Shown here: in pieces, positions 1-12,159 of the stretch
Layout: each line of letters starts with the position of its first letter
How positions within the stretch are numbered: position 1 is the first letter of the stretch
Origin: Undaria pinnatifida
Lineage: Eukaryota; Sar; Phaeophyceae; Laminariales; Alariaceae
Length of the DNA stretch: 64,000 nucleotides
NCBI GenBank assembly: GCA_012845835.1
Contig: JABAKD010000012.1
Span: forward strand, 8,979,973-9,043,972
Reading direction: 5' to 3'
The notes under the pieces: generated by a model
Seen by the model: only the letters and a program-made list of their open reading frames with translations
Told to the model about the DNA's origin: nothing
Database searches by the model: none
Made by a program: the position numbers and the translations under genes

Positions 1-485
1 TGCCTATGTACCTACTACTGCTGCTGGTTACGGCGGTGGGTTCCGGCCGCACAAGGATAGCAGCAGCACTTATTCGAGCACCACGACGTACGAGTACGGG
101 GAGCAGGGTAGCAGGTAGTATTAACAGAATGCCAACCGATGTGAGCATAATTGTCGATGATATCTATACAACATGCTACTTGCTCAGTGTTAAAGTTTAT
201 CGGCGGGGCAGGAGTCGCGTGGATACCCAAGCGCCACAGCAAGCAGTGGTACGATAGTTGCACCATCTGGCGGGTTGAATCGTTAGGCCGCCAGTGTTCG
301 AGCGGCAGTGCCGCAAACCGAGAGTGATATGGTAGCATCGTAAGCGAGGGACACAGAGATATTATAGTAGAGTACATCCAGTACACTACTACCGGCCCTT
401 TCATCATGTAGAAGGAGCCCCCCAAGAAACAGCAGTTAAAAATCGGTCTTCAGGATTCAGGTCGGGATAAATCCCGACGTCAAAA
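1..485. other. No supported gene
   Basis: Open frames on both strands here are short, overlap each other and show no recognisable domain or splice structure. I see no repeat or RNA gene in this stretch. Confidence 0.5.
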
Positions 486-800
486 TCCCACCTTAAGTAG
501 GCGGGACCCGGGATACCGGCATATCCCCGGCATATTTAGGTGGTCCCGAATACCGCGAGGCGGTACCGGCAAAAAACGCAGTCCCGGTAGCCGTTTAAAA
601 TATCCCGACAAATGGCACTAGGGCCCGCGGATGAACCCACGTGATTTTCGAGTCCCGGATACCGCCCAAAGAGTACCGGCAGCAATCCCGACAAAAAAGT
701 ACCGGTTCATTTTAGAGTACCGGATACCGCCCAAAAAGTACCGGCATATTGAAATCCCGGCAAAAAAGTACCGGTATAATGAATTGCCGGGATTTCGTGC
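486..800. repeat. GC-rich short-period repeat, block 1
   Basis: The motifs AAAAAGTACCGGCA, GGATACCGC and ATTCCCGGCAAAA recur at irregular spacing of roughly 30-70 bp. The same vocabulary returns at 1236-1530, so the two blocks are parts of one minisatellite-like family interrupted by unrelated DNA. No coding capacity is evident. Confidence 0.7.
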
Positions 801-880
801 ACTTCTTCACTGGCCGAGTGGTCTGGGAGATGGTATGTAACTCTTTAAGATCTAAGTGCGGGGTTCGTTTCCTTCCAAAC
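800..880 (+). other. tRNA-like relic (possible SINE head)
   Basis: The sequence holds an almost ideal pol III A-box (TGGCCGAGTGG, near 810-820) and, about 45 bp downstream, a B-box-like GGGTTCGTTTCC (near 861-872), followed by T-rich runs. The outer arms do not pair as an acceptor stem, so a working tRNA gene is unlikely. A tRNA-derived SINE head or tRNA pseudogene fits better. Confidence 0.4.
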
Positions 881-1119
881 AGTTTTTTTTTCTTCGAGTG
901 TTTTTTTTTCATTTTGCCGAAGTTTTTTTTTTTTCCCGGTGCTGTGAGGTCCATTTGTTTTATTTATTTTTTGGTTCGGGGCGGGTTCTTTTCGGCAGAA
1001 CCATTTTTTATTGGGTGGACGGCAGCCGTGCAGACCAACACCAGCCACCTGCCCACACCTCCTAGCGTGTGCGGCCCAGCAGAGAGCGCTTCGGATGGGA
1101 ACCCCAGTGCTGAAAGTAG

Positions 1120-1228
1120 GGCAGGGGCCGCGTCCGCCGAGGTGTCTGTGCCTGGTTCGGGTGCAACCGTCCCCCTCTGATGACGTGGCGAAGCCAACCG
1201 TTCTACCGGTTAGGCTAGCTAGCTGGTT
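1120..1228 (-). other. tRNA-like relic on the minus strand
   Basis: Read on the minus strand, this contains TAGCCTAACCGG, which fits the A-box consensus, and further on GGTTGCACCCG, a degenerate B-box. No clear acceptor stem is visible. It may be the head of an old tRNA-derived SINE lying between the two blocks of GC-rich repeat. Confidence 0.3.
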
Positions 1229-1235
1229 TACTTCA

Positions 1236-1530
1236 TTCGCATCAATTTCCGGCATATTGCATTCCCGGCAAAAATCACCGGCACATTTTGCTGTACCGGG
1301 TACCGCCGAAGGCGGTCCCGGCATGTTGCGTTCCCGGCGAAAAAGTACCGGCACATTTTGCTGTACCTGGGTATTGCCGAAGGCGGTCCCGGCATGTTGC
1401 GTTCACGGCGAAAATGTACCAGCATATTTAGATTGTCCCGGATACCGCGAAGGCGGTACCGGCAAAAACTTAGTCCCGGCAACCCGGCCAAAGTATCCCG
1501 GCACATTGCATTCCCATCCCGTTGTGACCC
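1236..1530. repeat. GC-rich short-period repeat, block 2
   Basis: About three to four diverged units of roughly 65-70 bp. Each carries a copy of GCGTTCCCGGCGAAAA, AAGTACCGGCACATTTT and a CCGAAGGCGGTCCCGG-type box. The tandem order is clearest at 1270-1470. The same family forms the block at 486-800. Confidence 0.75.
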
Positions 1531-1858
1531 GACAATAAAACCCGTCCCGACCTGAACCCTGGAAATAAGAAGTTCGACTGTTGTACCAGGTTGTACTGAA
1601 GTTAGTGAAAGATACGCTCTTTCTCATACAATTTTGCCCGCCGACAATTTAGCGGACCAGCAAGGTACCAGTGCAGAGATGCTGAAAATGTTTTGAACAA
1701 AAATTACCGCAGTACTTCGAAGTACCACATTCTCGCACACTATTGTTATGGTATTTCAGCCCCTAAATCTTATTATACTACGTAGTACTGCTGCTGCTGT
1801 TGTATTGCTGGTTGTGTCGCTGCGTGCTGGTGTTTGGTGAAAGCGATCGATCTTAGGT

Positions 1859-4022
1859 CATTTCTTATACAGTCGGATTTGTCAGTCGAAAACGGCCTTT
1901 TTCGACTGAAGCCCAAATTGGGCTTTCTTACACAGTCGAAAAAGGGCTTTTTCGACTCGACTTTTCCCGTCGAAAAACTCAGTCGAAAAAGTTCTACACG
2001 TGTTTTTTTAACCGATCGCATCGCTCATCCCACCACCAAACACACACCCACACGGCCACACGGCCACACACCCATACCAGGTACCACACTGCAGTATCAT
2101 ACAAGGCGCTAACGCTGGGTTGGCTATCCCTGCTCTTGCTTCTCGCCGCAAGTCAGCGTAGCGCATTCCTAGTTCCGCTCGCCAGCAGCGTGTATCACAC
2201 GACGGCAGCAGCGCGCGGTCTCGATCCCATGCTGCCAACAACGGCTACGCCTGCTGTAGCTTTGGCGGCTCTCGACTGAGTGCAACTCCATGAACGTAGC
2301 TTTGGCGGCTTTCGGCTAACCCCAAAGCCACCAACTCGCTGGGACGAAGGTTAGTCGAGCCGTTGCTCGCGGAGAAAGCGCGAAGCACAGAGCTGCCGAC
2401 CGATTTCGCCTGCTGTACAGCAGTACTCCCTCACACCAGCCGCCTCTAGGAAGAGCACAAAAACTATCAATCGACTCGACTGACGATAAGAAGATGGACC
2501 AGAAGAATCCAGTCGAAAAAAAGCAAGGGCTTGCATGAGGCCCCATGCAAGTGGGATGTATGTGAGGGTTTCGCTCGCCGCAGGCGGGAAAATTTTGGGT
2601 CCCATATTTGTGTGGGATGGGATCCCATGGTCATTTGTTGCCGCTCCCACTTCGAAAAATGGGAATGGGACCACTTGCGTTTTACTTGGGATGGGAATGG
2701 GACGGGAAGTTGGAATGTTTTGCAATGATGGGACCAAATAGGAATCCACAAAAATCGAGATGGGATGGGATGGGATTGTTGTGTCATAAGGGGGATGGCG
2801 GGACGCCGCCGGGAATTTTGGGATTTAACATAGGATCCAGTATGGGACAACACCGGGAAAGACAATCTGGGAACCTGCGCGGGAGTAGGTAGCCGTTCCC
2901 CAGCATACATACACTACGTGGACCAAAAGTGGGGCTTGCAAACAGACCAACCGAAGCACGTTCATGGTCGTCTTATTGTCTTCTTATTGATTGATTAATT
3001 GGTAGCCCAATACGAAAGCAAAGATATATCAATAACCAACCCCGATCAAAAATCAAACAATATTTGCAGGGGTGTGTTAGCTTGTACAATGTGTCAACTC
3101 CAAGGATCAATGAACATGCCCCACCAACCCTAAACAAAGTAGACGAGAAAAAAAAAAAAAAATGGGTACATGAATGCATCCAATGGAAAAATTAAAAATG
3201 AACACGGACAAAACTCTCCTGTCTAGTCTGCACTCCCATCTTCCTACGAAACTGAAACAGGGGAAACGTCCGTGGGACCGGCCGCAGCGTTCTTGGCGTT
3301 AACTGCTGCTTCTTTGACCATACACTTGACGTTCTTGCCGTCCCTCGTCGCCGGCGTGAACTCTACGGCATGATTCCAAATCGAAGACGTCTGCTTCTTT
3401 CTCTTTGTCCCAGCACCGATCGGCTGTACGGTAACACCGTTTACCTTGAATGATGTATCGGGTGGCTGTGCATCGGGTGTATGTGACAAAGGCTGAGAGC
3501 CGCCGTCGCCGGTAGGGTCCGACATAGAGTTGTGTGTGTGCCCTGCGGCCTGCGGCACAAAAACAAACATGCCAAGATTCTTTTGTTTTTTGCATTCAGA
3601 TTCAACCCGCGTGCGTGGGTGTTGGCCCAGTGGCCTGGGCGCTGCGGGATATTCTATTTGGAATAAAATGGGGAACTGGCATATGGGAATGCTTGCGCTC
3701 ACAGTGCACACTGGAACGGGAGTAGCTACTTTTACAGTGGGATTGGGACGGGAGTAGCTGTGCCGATGGTGGGATGGGAAGCAGGTGGGATGGGAGCGGT
3801 GCTATATCGGTTATGTGGGAGTAAGTGGGGCAGGAATTTTAGATGGGATGGGACTTGGTGGGATTGGAAGCGCGTATCCCACTGTGGGATTCCCATCCCA
3901 TTCCCATCCCATCCCATATTAGATGGGATTCCCATCCCATTTGTTCCCATGTAAGCCCTTGAAAAAAAGTCCAGTCGAAAAGGAACGTTTTCGACTGGCG
4001 GAATCCGACTGTATAAGAAATG
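1859..4022. mobile_element. hAT-like TIR element, about 2.16 kb
   Basis: The ends are inverted copies of each other. The left end reads CATTTCTTATACAGTCGGAT; the reverse complement of the right end gives the same 20 bases. Both continue into CAGTCGAAAAC, which itself folds with a downstream TTTTCGACTG into a subterminal hairpin. A second inverted pair lies further in: the left AAGGGCTTGCATG near 2525 matches the right AAGGGCTTACATG (reverse complement, near 3955), with GGGATGGGAT-rich arms on both sides. TCTTA stands next to both ends (1851-1855 and 4024-4028), suggesting a decayed target duplication, although a clean 8-bp hAT duplication is not visible. The internal BED-like fragment supports a hAT assignment. 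No full transposase is present, so the element is non-autonomous. Confidence 0.7.
3244..3525 (-). pseudogene. BED-finger-like transposase N-terminal fragment
   Basis: A 93-residue frame inside the TIR element. A basic stretch (GTKRKKQ) is followed by SSIWNHAVEF, then DGKNVKCMVKE. The order Trp, His, spacer, Lys-Cys resembles the start of the BED zinc finger used by hAT transposases for DNA binding, but the second Cys of the expected C-x2-C and the later His residues are absent. The frame ends soon after in a Ser/Val-rich tail. The start chosen is the Met before SDPTGDGG, since the upstream part of the frame is low-complexity. It is probably a truncated transposase relic; function as a protein is doubtful. 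Confidence 0.4.
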
Positions 4023-4392
4023 GTCTTACTGAACAACACAGAAAGCAGTCAACAATTTCCATTTCCCCAACCAACACGAGTACAAGGTTTCTGCGGCTGA
4101 TGCCGCCCGCTCAATGTAGCGAGTCCAAGACTACCATAAGTTTTAGGGCTACGTGCGTGCGTGAATATCACCACAGGCCTGACGGAACACGGAAAACAGT
4201 GATGAATATTCTAAACAGTTTTAGATATGCTCCGGATCATGATGCGAGTACTGCCACATACCGTTTGCAGGCTACTTATTTGCAAGCCCGAGGAAGATAT
4301 AGATCACGTAGTACGTAACCAGCGTAAAATGTAGGTATACAACATTGTTTTGTTAAGACAAGGCAGCGAAAAGCACAAAAACCATCACAGCC

Positions 4393-4650
4393 ATGACATT
4401 CGCAGGGTTGCTTGGTGCGGTCATCAGCACGGCGTGCGCCATCGGCGACATGGCGGCCCCATATGTTGAGAGGGTCACCGATGTCCTCAGTCTCGACGTC
4501 TGTGAAAAAATGGGGGGCTGGCTTCCTGTGTGTCGAAATCTCCATGACAGACAGCTGTTTTTTTATCCGGCTATCATACCCTTAAGTGAGCCCTCCTTGA
4601 GGCCCCACCACGAGGGTTTTCTCAGTGTGTGCTTCTCAGGGATGAGGTAG
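4393..4650 (+). other. Unidentified 85-residue open frame
   Basis: The frame opens with a hydrophobic stretch (MTFAGLLGAVISTACAIG) and has no recognisable domain. There are no flanking exons, and the composition after residue 45 looks non-coding. I cannot identify it, and it may be chance. Confidence 0.15.
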
Positions 4651-7600
4651 CAACCGGGGCCGAAAGATAGCCACGGAGGTGTTGTAAAAAACATATATTA
4701 AACTAGCCCTCTTCAAAAAGCTCGCAAGAAAAGTTGACTTTTGTATTTCGTGTGTCATCAGGCCCGATCTTATGCAGTAAAAATGGACTGGTAAAATTTG
4801 GACGGAAGGTGGATTTTCAACCTGCCAAAAAAAAACTTGCAGTTGTTTCGTGGGCCGTCTTATCGTGGTTTTGATTTTTTTTTGCTTTGTTTCATACGGG
4901 AAGCAGCCATTTCAGAATAATAGCACGAATGACCCACGCCAGGATGGGCAATCATCCCCCTTTACCACCAGCTCGTCGTAGATAGGGCACGGAATGAGGA
5001 ACTGTAGGGCTTCTACTGTCGATGGGAGAGGGAAGCCCTCTCTCATGGAGCATCAGCGCTTATATTCACTGCTGCTTGCCTTTTTAGAGCCAGGAAAAAC
5101 CACGTTGGGTTGTTCTGATCGTCGTCCGCTTCAAATCGTTCCCTCGAGGAGACGAATTTACTTTACCTAGCGCAGCTGTAGGGCCGCCACAACACACGCG
5201 ATGGTGGCAAGGATACACGGGATATCTCCCTCTTGGTGGTCGATGCAAGGGTGCTGTGTCCCAGTCGTGCCATGAACAGTAGGCTGTGGGTTGCGGACAA
5301 GTCCATACGTACCGTGTCTCCCATACTCCCGTCGTATCCCGCAGCAGTCTAAAACTTATATATACTCGTACAATGCCTCCGAGGTATGGAGCAGAACCAA
5401 ATTTGACCACTTTTGAGTTTGGTAGAATTTGGTAAAATTTTGGAGGAACTTTTCTTCCGAAAAAACTCCCCATAGGACGCCGTTCTGATCAGCAATGGTC
5501 AAAACTGAGCCCAATACCCCGAAACCTCCCTCAAGACAATTTTTACCACTCCAAATTTTACTACGTAAGATCCAGCCTCAATTCAGATGGCCCACAGGCC
5601 GTGCTTGTAGCGCTCACCCAACGACGTGGCACATCAACCGGCACACAGAAGGCTCCACAAACCCCGCCACTGCAACGTTCATCAATATCTTTGCCCTGGT
5701 GTATTGTCGGAGGGCTTCGGTGAAACTGGCACGCGACACACCGTACCGCAGTAGATATTACCTCGTACGTTTTTTTGGGGCCACTGTTGTGTCCCGAAAT
5801 GGGCGCCACACCATCACGTACGCCACATTGACCGTGTTGGCCGTTGCTGTTCTTCCTTGACTCAGAAAAAAAAAAACGTCCTGTATGGAAGATAACTGAT
5901 GTCGAGAATCGAGACACATCTATCAAGCTCTTCCAGGGTCGTACGTTTTAATGGGGCGCGTTTAGTTTTTCGAAGACCGCCCAAAATCTTACTATTTTTA
6001 CCACACGAGCACGGATTTTTGCACTGCTACTAAATAGCTGCTACTAATATTTCTTTGTATGCAGTATGGCAATATACCCAAAACTAGACGCTTATTACCG
6101 ATTTTGGGTGCTGTTGTTCGTTCTGGATTCGAAAATATCTCTGGTACGAAAGATAGCCGATGTCGAGACGCATCTATCAAGTTCGTTGAGGGTCCTCTAT
6201 TGCAGTGGGCGACGATAACAGTTTGAAACCCGCAAACTTTGATCGCGCCCTTCTATTTTACAGTAACTTTTAAACATTTAAGCGATTTCTAGCATGCACC
6301 CGATAGAAAACAAAATCTACCTAAAAAGTATAAATGGACTGGTCGGGAAAAATATGCTTTTCCGCTACAAAACTAGGAGATTTTCCTGTGGGATATATTA
6401 TCTAATATTAATAATAGTACTAGTTGGAAAAAACATTCCACAGTCTCGTAGCGCAACCCCCGTACCCCACTGAAACATTACCTATTTTGCGGGCACGAAT
6501 ATGAATTGTGCCTGCGCACAGGCACGAAGACCGTGGTTGGTTCGCGTTCGGGTTACCGTATGCAGTAGTGCAACCTGTATAAAGCGATATGAATAAGGTG
6601 GCCGTCCGATATAAGGCGACCGAAATCGGCTGTCACAATAGAGACTGCAAGTATGGCGGTCCGCCCTCTCTTAGGCGGATACCGCCCTACTCACGACCCA
6701 TTCTCGCCTCCGCAAAACCTCGCTGTGGTGCTGTATGCGTTTGACATCACACAGGTTTACTGGGGTCAGTGCTAGTAGTGGTAGTGGTGTAATGTTGTAC
6801 CTTCGTTCTCCGAACACAAATATCTCTCTCCGTGCGGCAGTCTGGGTCATCTGCTGGGCCAGGAACACATTGTCCTGTACACTAAAACGCATATCAAAAG
6901 CCCAGTAAGGCGATCAACAGCCAAGTTCGCCAAAGAACCACCCTTAAATAAGACAGTCTTTCGTTATAGGGCGGTAAAAATTTCGGTGTGCTACACCGCC
7001 TTATACGGGCCTCTCGACTGCATCACAGAGTGTAATACACCCCACTTTGTATACCACAGAACCCCACAGAGTATACCACCCGGGTGATATTCTAAACCCT
7101 AATCGACCAAACACTTTGTCACCCTGGGTACGCTGTATATCACCCCCCCACAGTATGCCACCCCGGGTGATAAAACCCCCAAACCCTAAACGTTACCTCT
7201 GAGGGTGTGTTATACTCTGTCATATACGGTACGTTGGCGTCGATGGCGGGAACGTTGATGGGATACATACAATAGGCGTCACAAGAGGAGCGCAAACATG
7301 AGCACTGCTGGTAGGGGGACGAATGGAGGCGGTTGAATATCTGGAAGGGCGGAAATATTACACTGTTTGCCCACCGCTATTTCGAGGTATACGATATCAA
7401 TCTATTCAAGCGTGTAGCAATCTCCACAAAAAGGTAACAATTTCACGTAGGTTTGCCATTGGCGGGGCGTCGAAAGCTGAGAAGCTGATGTGGCATTTCA
7501 TCGTATTTTCTCGTCGCTTAGGGTATGGGGTAGTTTCACCCCCTCCCCGCCCGCGGTTATCGCGGACCTGGGTTGTTTGCTTTGTTGCCGCAAATTCGAG

Positions 7601-7675
7601 TCCTCCTCTCCCTGCACGAGGAAGCTCACGACTGGCGGGGGGTTTATATCCGGACTTTTCATGGGCCGGGTCAGC
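4651..7675. other. Gene-free region with small diverged repeats
   Basis: No gene is supported. A roughly 50-bp direct repeat occurs at about 5888-5940 and 6150-6196; both copies carry GATGTCGAGA and CATCTATCAAG followed by GAGGGTC or CAGGGTC. At 7030-7200 a short motif (ACCCCGGGTGATA, with TATACCAC) recurs two to three times near two AAACCCTAA runs. Short inverted GGCGGT/ACCGCC pairs occur at 6657-6690. Confidence 0.5.
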
Positions 7676-7677
7676 GT

Positions 7678-7723
7678 GACCCGACCCGACCCGACCCGAC
7701 CCGACCCGACCCGATCCGACCCG
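7678..7723. repeat. (CCCGA)n microsatellite
   Basis: Nine near-perfect tandem copies of the pentamer CCCGA, the eighth with a C-to-T change, followed by degenerate copies as far as about 7800. Plain simple-sequence DNA. Confidence 0.9.
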
Positions 7724-8324
7724 TGATATTTGAAAACCTCCCGATCTGATCCAACCCGACTCGCCCCGCGAGGTTGTGGAACCCCCCCGACCCGATTCGC
7801 GGGACTGGTCATGACCCTTGAAAAGCCTTGGTATACATGGGCGATGTGTTCGCCAGGCTTATGACGAGGTGTACAGATGTTCGTATTTTCCCCTCGATCC
7901 ATCGAAAACGATATAATGTTCGTGCTTGCTACGAACAGCTTACGCGAACCGGGCAATATAATAATGTTTACTATGCCAAACGGGTTTGTTACGATTTTAC
8001 GAGTACTATATTTTGAATGTATAGACCAACATAACCATGGCAGTGTCGATATAAACGTACACGCCTGTGAACTCTAGGTATTACTGCCTAACCCGTAGCG
8101 CTGCACGCGGGAGTTTGGAGACAAAATACTGGAAACATAGCGTGGGCTCCTTTTTGTAGTATGACAGTATCATAAAGGGGGTTAAATGGCCTTGCGGGTC
8201 CATTGATCAATCAAATATATGTACATTTATATTAGATCATTCTTTCAAGGATTCGGTCAGGACTTTTTTTTCGTCTCGGCCTGAGTATGCGATTCGCGGA
8301 ACAAGAATTCTCGGTCAAATAGGT

Positions 8325-9590
8325 TCGTTCGAGCGCCGGTTTCGGGAGGCGGCTCCAACACCCCTCGCCCTGCCGTGTCCATTCCGCACGTCGACGTGAA
8401 CGCGGACGGACGCCGAGCGAGGCAAGCGAGAAGTTGCAAAAATACCGCATATCGAGGAGGAATTCCGGAGATTTTGGTTGTATCTTAATATCTGCAGCGC
8501 CTAGATGATTTACAAAATGGGCATAATTTCCAAACGGTAGTTGCTACTGTTTTGAATTTTGCGGTGGCATACTCTCGAGCGTTTGTTTTGCTTGACGTCT
8601 GCAGGGCTTGAACGAATGAAACACGTCCTCGGGGGGCGGCTCAAACGCCCCTCGCCCTGCCGTATCCGTTCCGCACCTGGCCGGGATCGGGCACGTGGGC
8701 TGAGCGAGACAAGCGAGAAGTGCGCAAATTTTGTATTTTGGGCGGTATACGCCCGACCTATTTTTGGATATTGGCATAAGCAGAGCTTAAACGAAAACTA
8801 CATACGGGAAAACATGTATTTCCAAGTTGACATCAATTCCAAATTGGCTTCTTATTTCGTCCCCACGGCACTTTTTTCATGGTCACACCTCGAAGCGTTT
8901 GGCCTATTGTCGTAAGACTCCTATGTCGTTGCTTTTCGATATCAGAATTCACGGTTAACTACCTTTGTTCGAGCGTTCGTTGTCTTCGAGGGGGGTCGTT
9001 CCCTACCCAACGACACCAATACACCCAGTGTCCGTGCCGATGCTTCATCCTAGAGAGATACGACTTATTTCATGTGGTCACAGACTGTGAGATAGAGTAA
9101 ACCAAACAATCGCAATTGATCGAGGTGTGTAGCGAAATGCTAGCGTACCGGGTACGAGAACACAACAAAACAGACCAGACCATAAAAATATGAAATGAAA
9201 ACAACGAACGGAGTGGCTTTTAAAAATCGCAGCACGAGAAACGATGTTTTGTTAGTCTTTTTCGTCGCCGCTCCAGGGAGTCGTTCCGTATATATTGGTT
9301 CAATTTCAACGATCCATCTTTCAGGACCGCATAATAAATATCCCACACTAGTTCCATGTATGTTTATCCCCACAAACGAAACGTGGATGCACTTCTAAAG
9401 ATAGGTGTGATTATCAAGGTAGTGGTGTTTCGAACGCTTTGTTGTGTGGTTGCAAGAATTGCGCTTGCTACTGACTGTGGTTGTTGCTGGTCAATCCGTT
9501 CAGCACCTCGATGTGAACGCGGATGGATGCTGAGCGAGACAAGCGAGAAGCGCGCAAAAAAATGTATTTTGAACGGTACTCTTCAGTTGT
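8325..9590. repeat. Three diverged copies of a dispersed repeat
   Basis: Copies at about 8325-8445, 8630-8765 and 9495-9585 share CCGTTCCGCACC- or CCGTTCAGCACC-like starts, then GAGCGAGACAAGCGAGAAG and a following GCGCAAAA, TGTATTTTG and GCGGTA or ACGGTA. All three lie in the same orientation. The family is not recognised and no protein is encoded. Confidence 0.6.
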
Positions 9591-9599
9591 TCTTTGGAC

Positions 9600-10426
9600 C
9601 TTGATGTATGGAGAGGTTGATAAAATATAACTTGGCAACACATTATTTCCAAATTGGCGTCATATTTTGTCCTAAAACAAATAATATTTACTGTAAAAAA
9701 AATCCCACAGTACTGCGGTAGGTATCATAGCAGTGCATTTATTTATTGGATTTCGGTAGGTACACGTATATACATGGATATAGACATGGCAAGCGGACGC
9801 ATGACTAAAATGAGGAGGAGGTAGTAGTGGTTACGATTACTGCCCCAGAAAAAGCCACACAGCAGCATTGCGAGTAGCTGCGTCCCCGGGGCCTCGAGGG
9901 TGATATTATCCAAGTTCGGACAAATCGACATGGTTTGTACTCTCGTGCAAGCAATACAGGTACGCACGAGTAAGACCACACCGACCACACACAGCGATGC
10001 TCTAACACACACAATATGTTTTTTGTCTGTGACATATTTGGTGGCATGGAGCGAGGGTGACGGTGTACCATACATTCTCGACACCAAAAACAAGGGGAAA
10101 AATAATCGTTCCTCCTGTTGTTAAGCTGCGCCACGCGAAGGTCGTCGTGAGTCGACAGTATCCACGGAAGAAACCAGTGGGTGGCATGAATTCGTCCCGT
10201 ACCGCTTCGTACGCGTTTGATTTTTTTTTCCCCGTGAAGACTTTTTGGAGAAATATAGGCGGTGTGCTTTATTGTTGCTGTGGTCCCTGACTCCGTCGCT
10301 GTGGTCATTCGCCGGTCAAGTACAAGCGGTCGTGTTGGTACGTATTTGACAAATATGTTTGTGTTGCTTCGTACTTACTTGACGTGCTCCTTGCTGCTGA
10401 TTGCTGACTGGTCATCTCTTCCAGTG
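9600..10426. other. Gene-free stretch
   Basis: Overlapping open frames on both strands lack domains or convincing splice borders. No repeat family is recognised here. Confidence 0.4.
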
Positions 10427-10734
10427 TTTTTTTTTTCTTCTTGGCACACTTCTACTTTCCAGCTTCTGGACATACAAGCCGTGGTCGCAGGTGTCGTCCC
10501 TTTCCCCCCCCTCCGGTTATTGCCTTCATTATTGTTTGCGCATAGGGTTCAGCACCCACTGATCGTCGAGTTTTCATCGAGTGTTGCTAACTCACGCTCT
10601 CGCGCTTTCCGCAAGTCAATTAGTGCACAAGAAAAATTCCCACGAAAATTTATACGAGTACGCACTCGGGGGGGTTCGAACTCACGAAATTGACTTATAC
10701 CAGGCACGAGAATAACCTGATACGCCACCGGGGC
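10427..10734 (-). mobile_element. tRNA-derived SINE, copy 1
   Basis: Read on the minus strand, the element starts with a tRNA-like head (GCCCCGGTGGCGTATCAGG, containing an A-box-like TGGCGTATCAGG). A B-box-like GAGTTCGAACCCC follows about 40 bp later, then a unique body, ending in a poly-A tail that appears as the T-run near 10427-10436 on the plus strand. Copies at 14028-14336 and 23509-23814 have the same layout and clear body similarity (for example CTTTCCAGCTTCTGGACA and CGTGGTCGCAGGTGTCGTCC here). No protein is encoded; pol III transcription with LINE help would be expected for this class. Confidence 0.8.
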
Positions 10735-10752
10735 AGTGAGTGATATAGAGCC

Positions 10753-10800
10753 GGTCGCCCCGGTGGTCTAGTGGGGTTACACTATCAATACTAGCGTTGG
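10753..10800 (+). mobile_element. Truncated SINE head, opposite orientation
   Basis: GGTCGCCCCGGTGGTCTAG matches the first bases of the SINE family, but on the plus strand and only 18 bp from the head of SINE copy 1. The two heads therefore face each other. Similarity to the family is lost after about 45 bp, so this is either a 3'-truncated SINE or the tRNA-like source module itself. Confidence 0.5.
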
Positions 10801-11579
10801 TCCTTGAGTTAAATAATCACCGCGTTGTGAGCTTTATTGGCTTCATGTATTTGCAGAAATAAATGTGAAAAAGAATCAACTAACTGCTGAAATCGCCTAG
10901 CAGCGTGGGTAGGTACAATTCGACGCGAATCGACGAGGGAAGAAAATGGCGAATTCTTCTCGCAATAAAAATTAGAGCATGTACCGTAGTGGGGATGCGG
11001 GAGGGGAGTCCGCTATATGACCCCGGATCTGAGTTATACTATTGGGAGGGCGAGAGTAGTGCGAGCATCACAATAAATGGGATTGGAAAAAGAAAATAAG
11101 TAAAGTGCATTACTGCTGCTGTAATAATACGATACCCAAGCGAGTTGCACCGATCGACTCGATCTGGACCGACTGACGTTTGAGCTGGGCCTGTTTTGCT
11201 TTGGTTCCAGATCTTCAGGTGTTCCTGTCTGTTGAGCATTCAGGTGTTTCTGTCTGCTGAGGTTACGTTTGTTGATATTTCCCGTGAGCAAGTTGTTTTT
11301 TTGTGCTAGCCGCAGGGATATGTGTCTCCTTTTCTTGGCCTCCCCGCATAGGAGGGTAGGATAGGCGACTGATGCGATAGGGGGAGCGATCTTTGGCCAA
11401 AACGTCTCTGAATGACGGGGCTCCCTCCTTAACTAGGCCTTTTAGAACCGCACTCCCGACATGGCGACAAAACACTTGGAATTAAAGTAAAATATTTTTG
11501 AGAAGTTGCCGAGGGGTTAACATCCTTCCTTAACTGGGAAGTGACCCAATATATATCGTCCGAACATCAGTTGTGTTTA
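10801..11579. other. Gene-free stretch
   Basis: No domain, RNA gene or repeat family is recognised. The minus-strand frames near 11034-11291 and 11263-11475 are short and compositionally unremarkable. Confidence 0.4.
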
Positions 11580-11756
11580 CAGTAGTGGGCTCTCTATAGT
11601 GCCGGTATGTGTGATCTGAAAATACCGGCACTATAGTGATGACCGGCACCACGCCGCATGCTGCCATTGCTTGTTTTTTCCCACTTGTGCCGTTTCACAG
11701 GCACTGTATCGGGCAACCGGCACTACTCAACCTGCACTATAGAGGGACCTCTACTG
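11580..11756. mobile_element. pogo-like MITE, copy 1 (177 bp)
   Basis: The left end CAGTAGTGGGCTCTCTATAG and the reverse-complemented right end CAGTAGAGGTCCCTCTATAG are the same inverted repeat with a few changes, both continuing TGC. The left flank is TA and the right flank TG, consistent with a mutated TA target duplication. Ends beginning CAGT with a TA target are typical of pogo/Tigger elements of the Tc1-mariner group. The interior repeats GTGCCGG/CCGGCAC boxes. A related copy lies at 21035-21232. Confidence 0.75.
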
Positions 11757-12159
11757 TGAACGATGCACTTGGTTGTATAACTGGGCCATGGGATGGTTCA
11801 TCGGGTTCCAACCAGTTCCTTTTCCTCAAATAAGGTGGGCGCTTGGGATGAGGTGGGTCGTGTTTTGAAGTGAGGAGCGTCAGAGGAGCTTGGTGCCACA
11901 CCCCGATTGAAGCATGCACGGACCCGCTTGTTGCTGTCACACCTCCCTCGTTGTTCTCGCGATACAAGACAGTACCGACCCTCTTAGCAAGAAACCGCAA
12001 AGCTTACTCAGGCTAGAGTTCTTATTTGACGAACGGTGTGTTCCACACTAACTTTGGTATACACGCCGCCCGATAAAAAGTTTCTTAGGAAACATTATCA
12101 TGAGTTTCTTGTGGGGGTCTTTGTTGTGAGACGACCGGTATTTGTGTATGCACATGTGT

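Noticed and set aside
5084-5926. Overlapping frames of 120-130 residues on both strands suggesting a gene
   Set aside because: Neither strand gives a recognisable domain, and the region has short repeats typical of decayed DNA.
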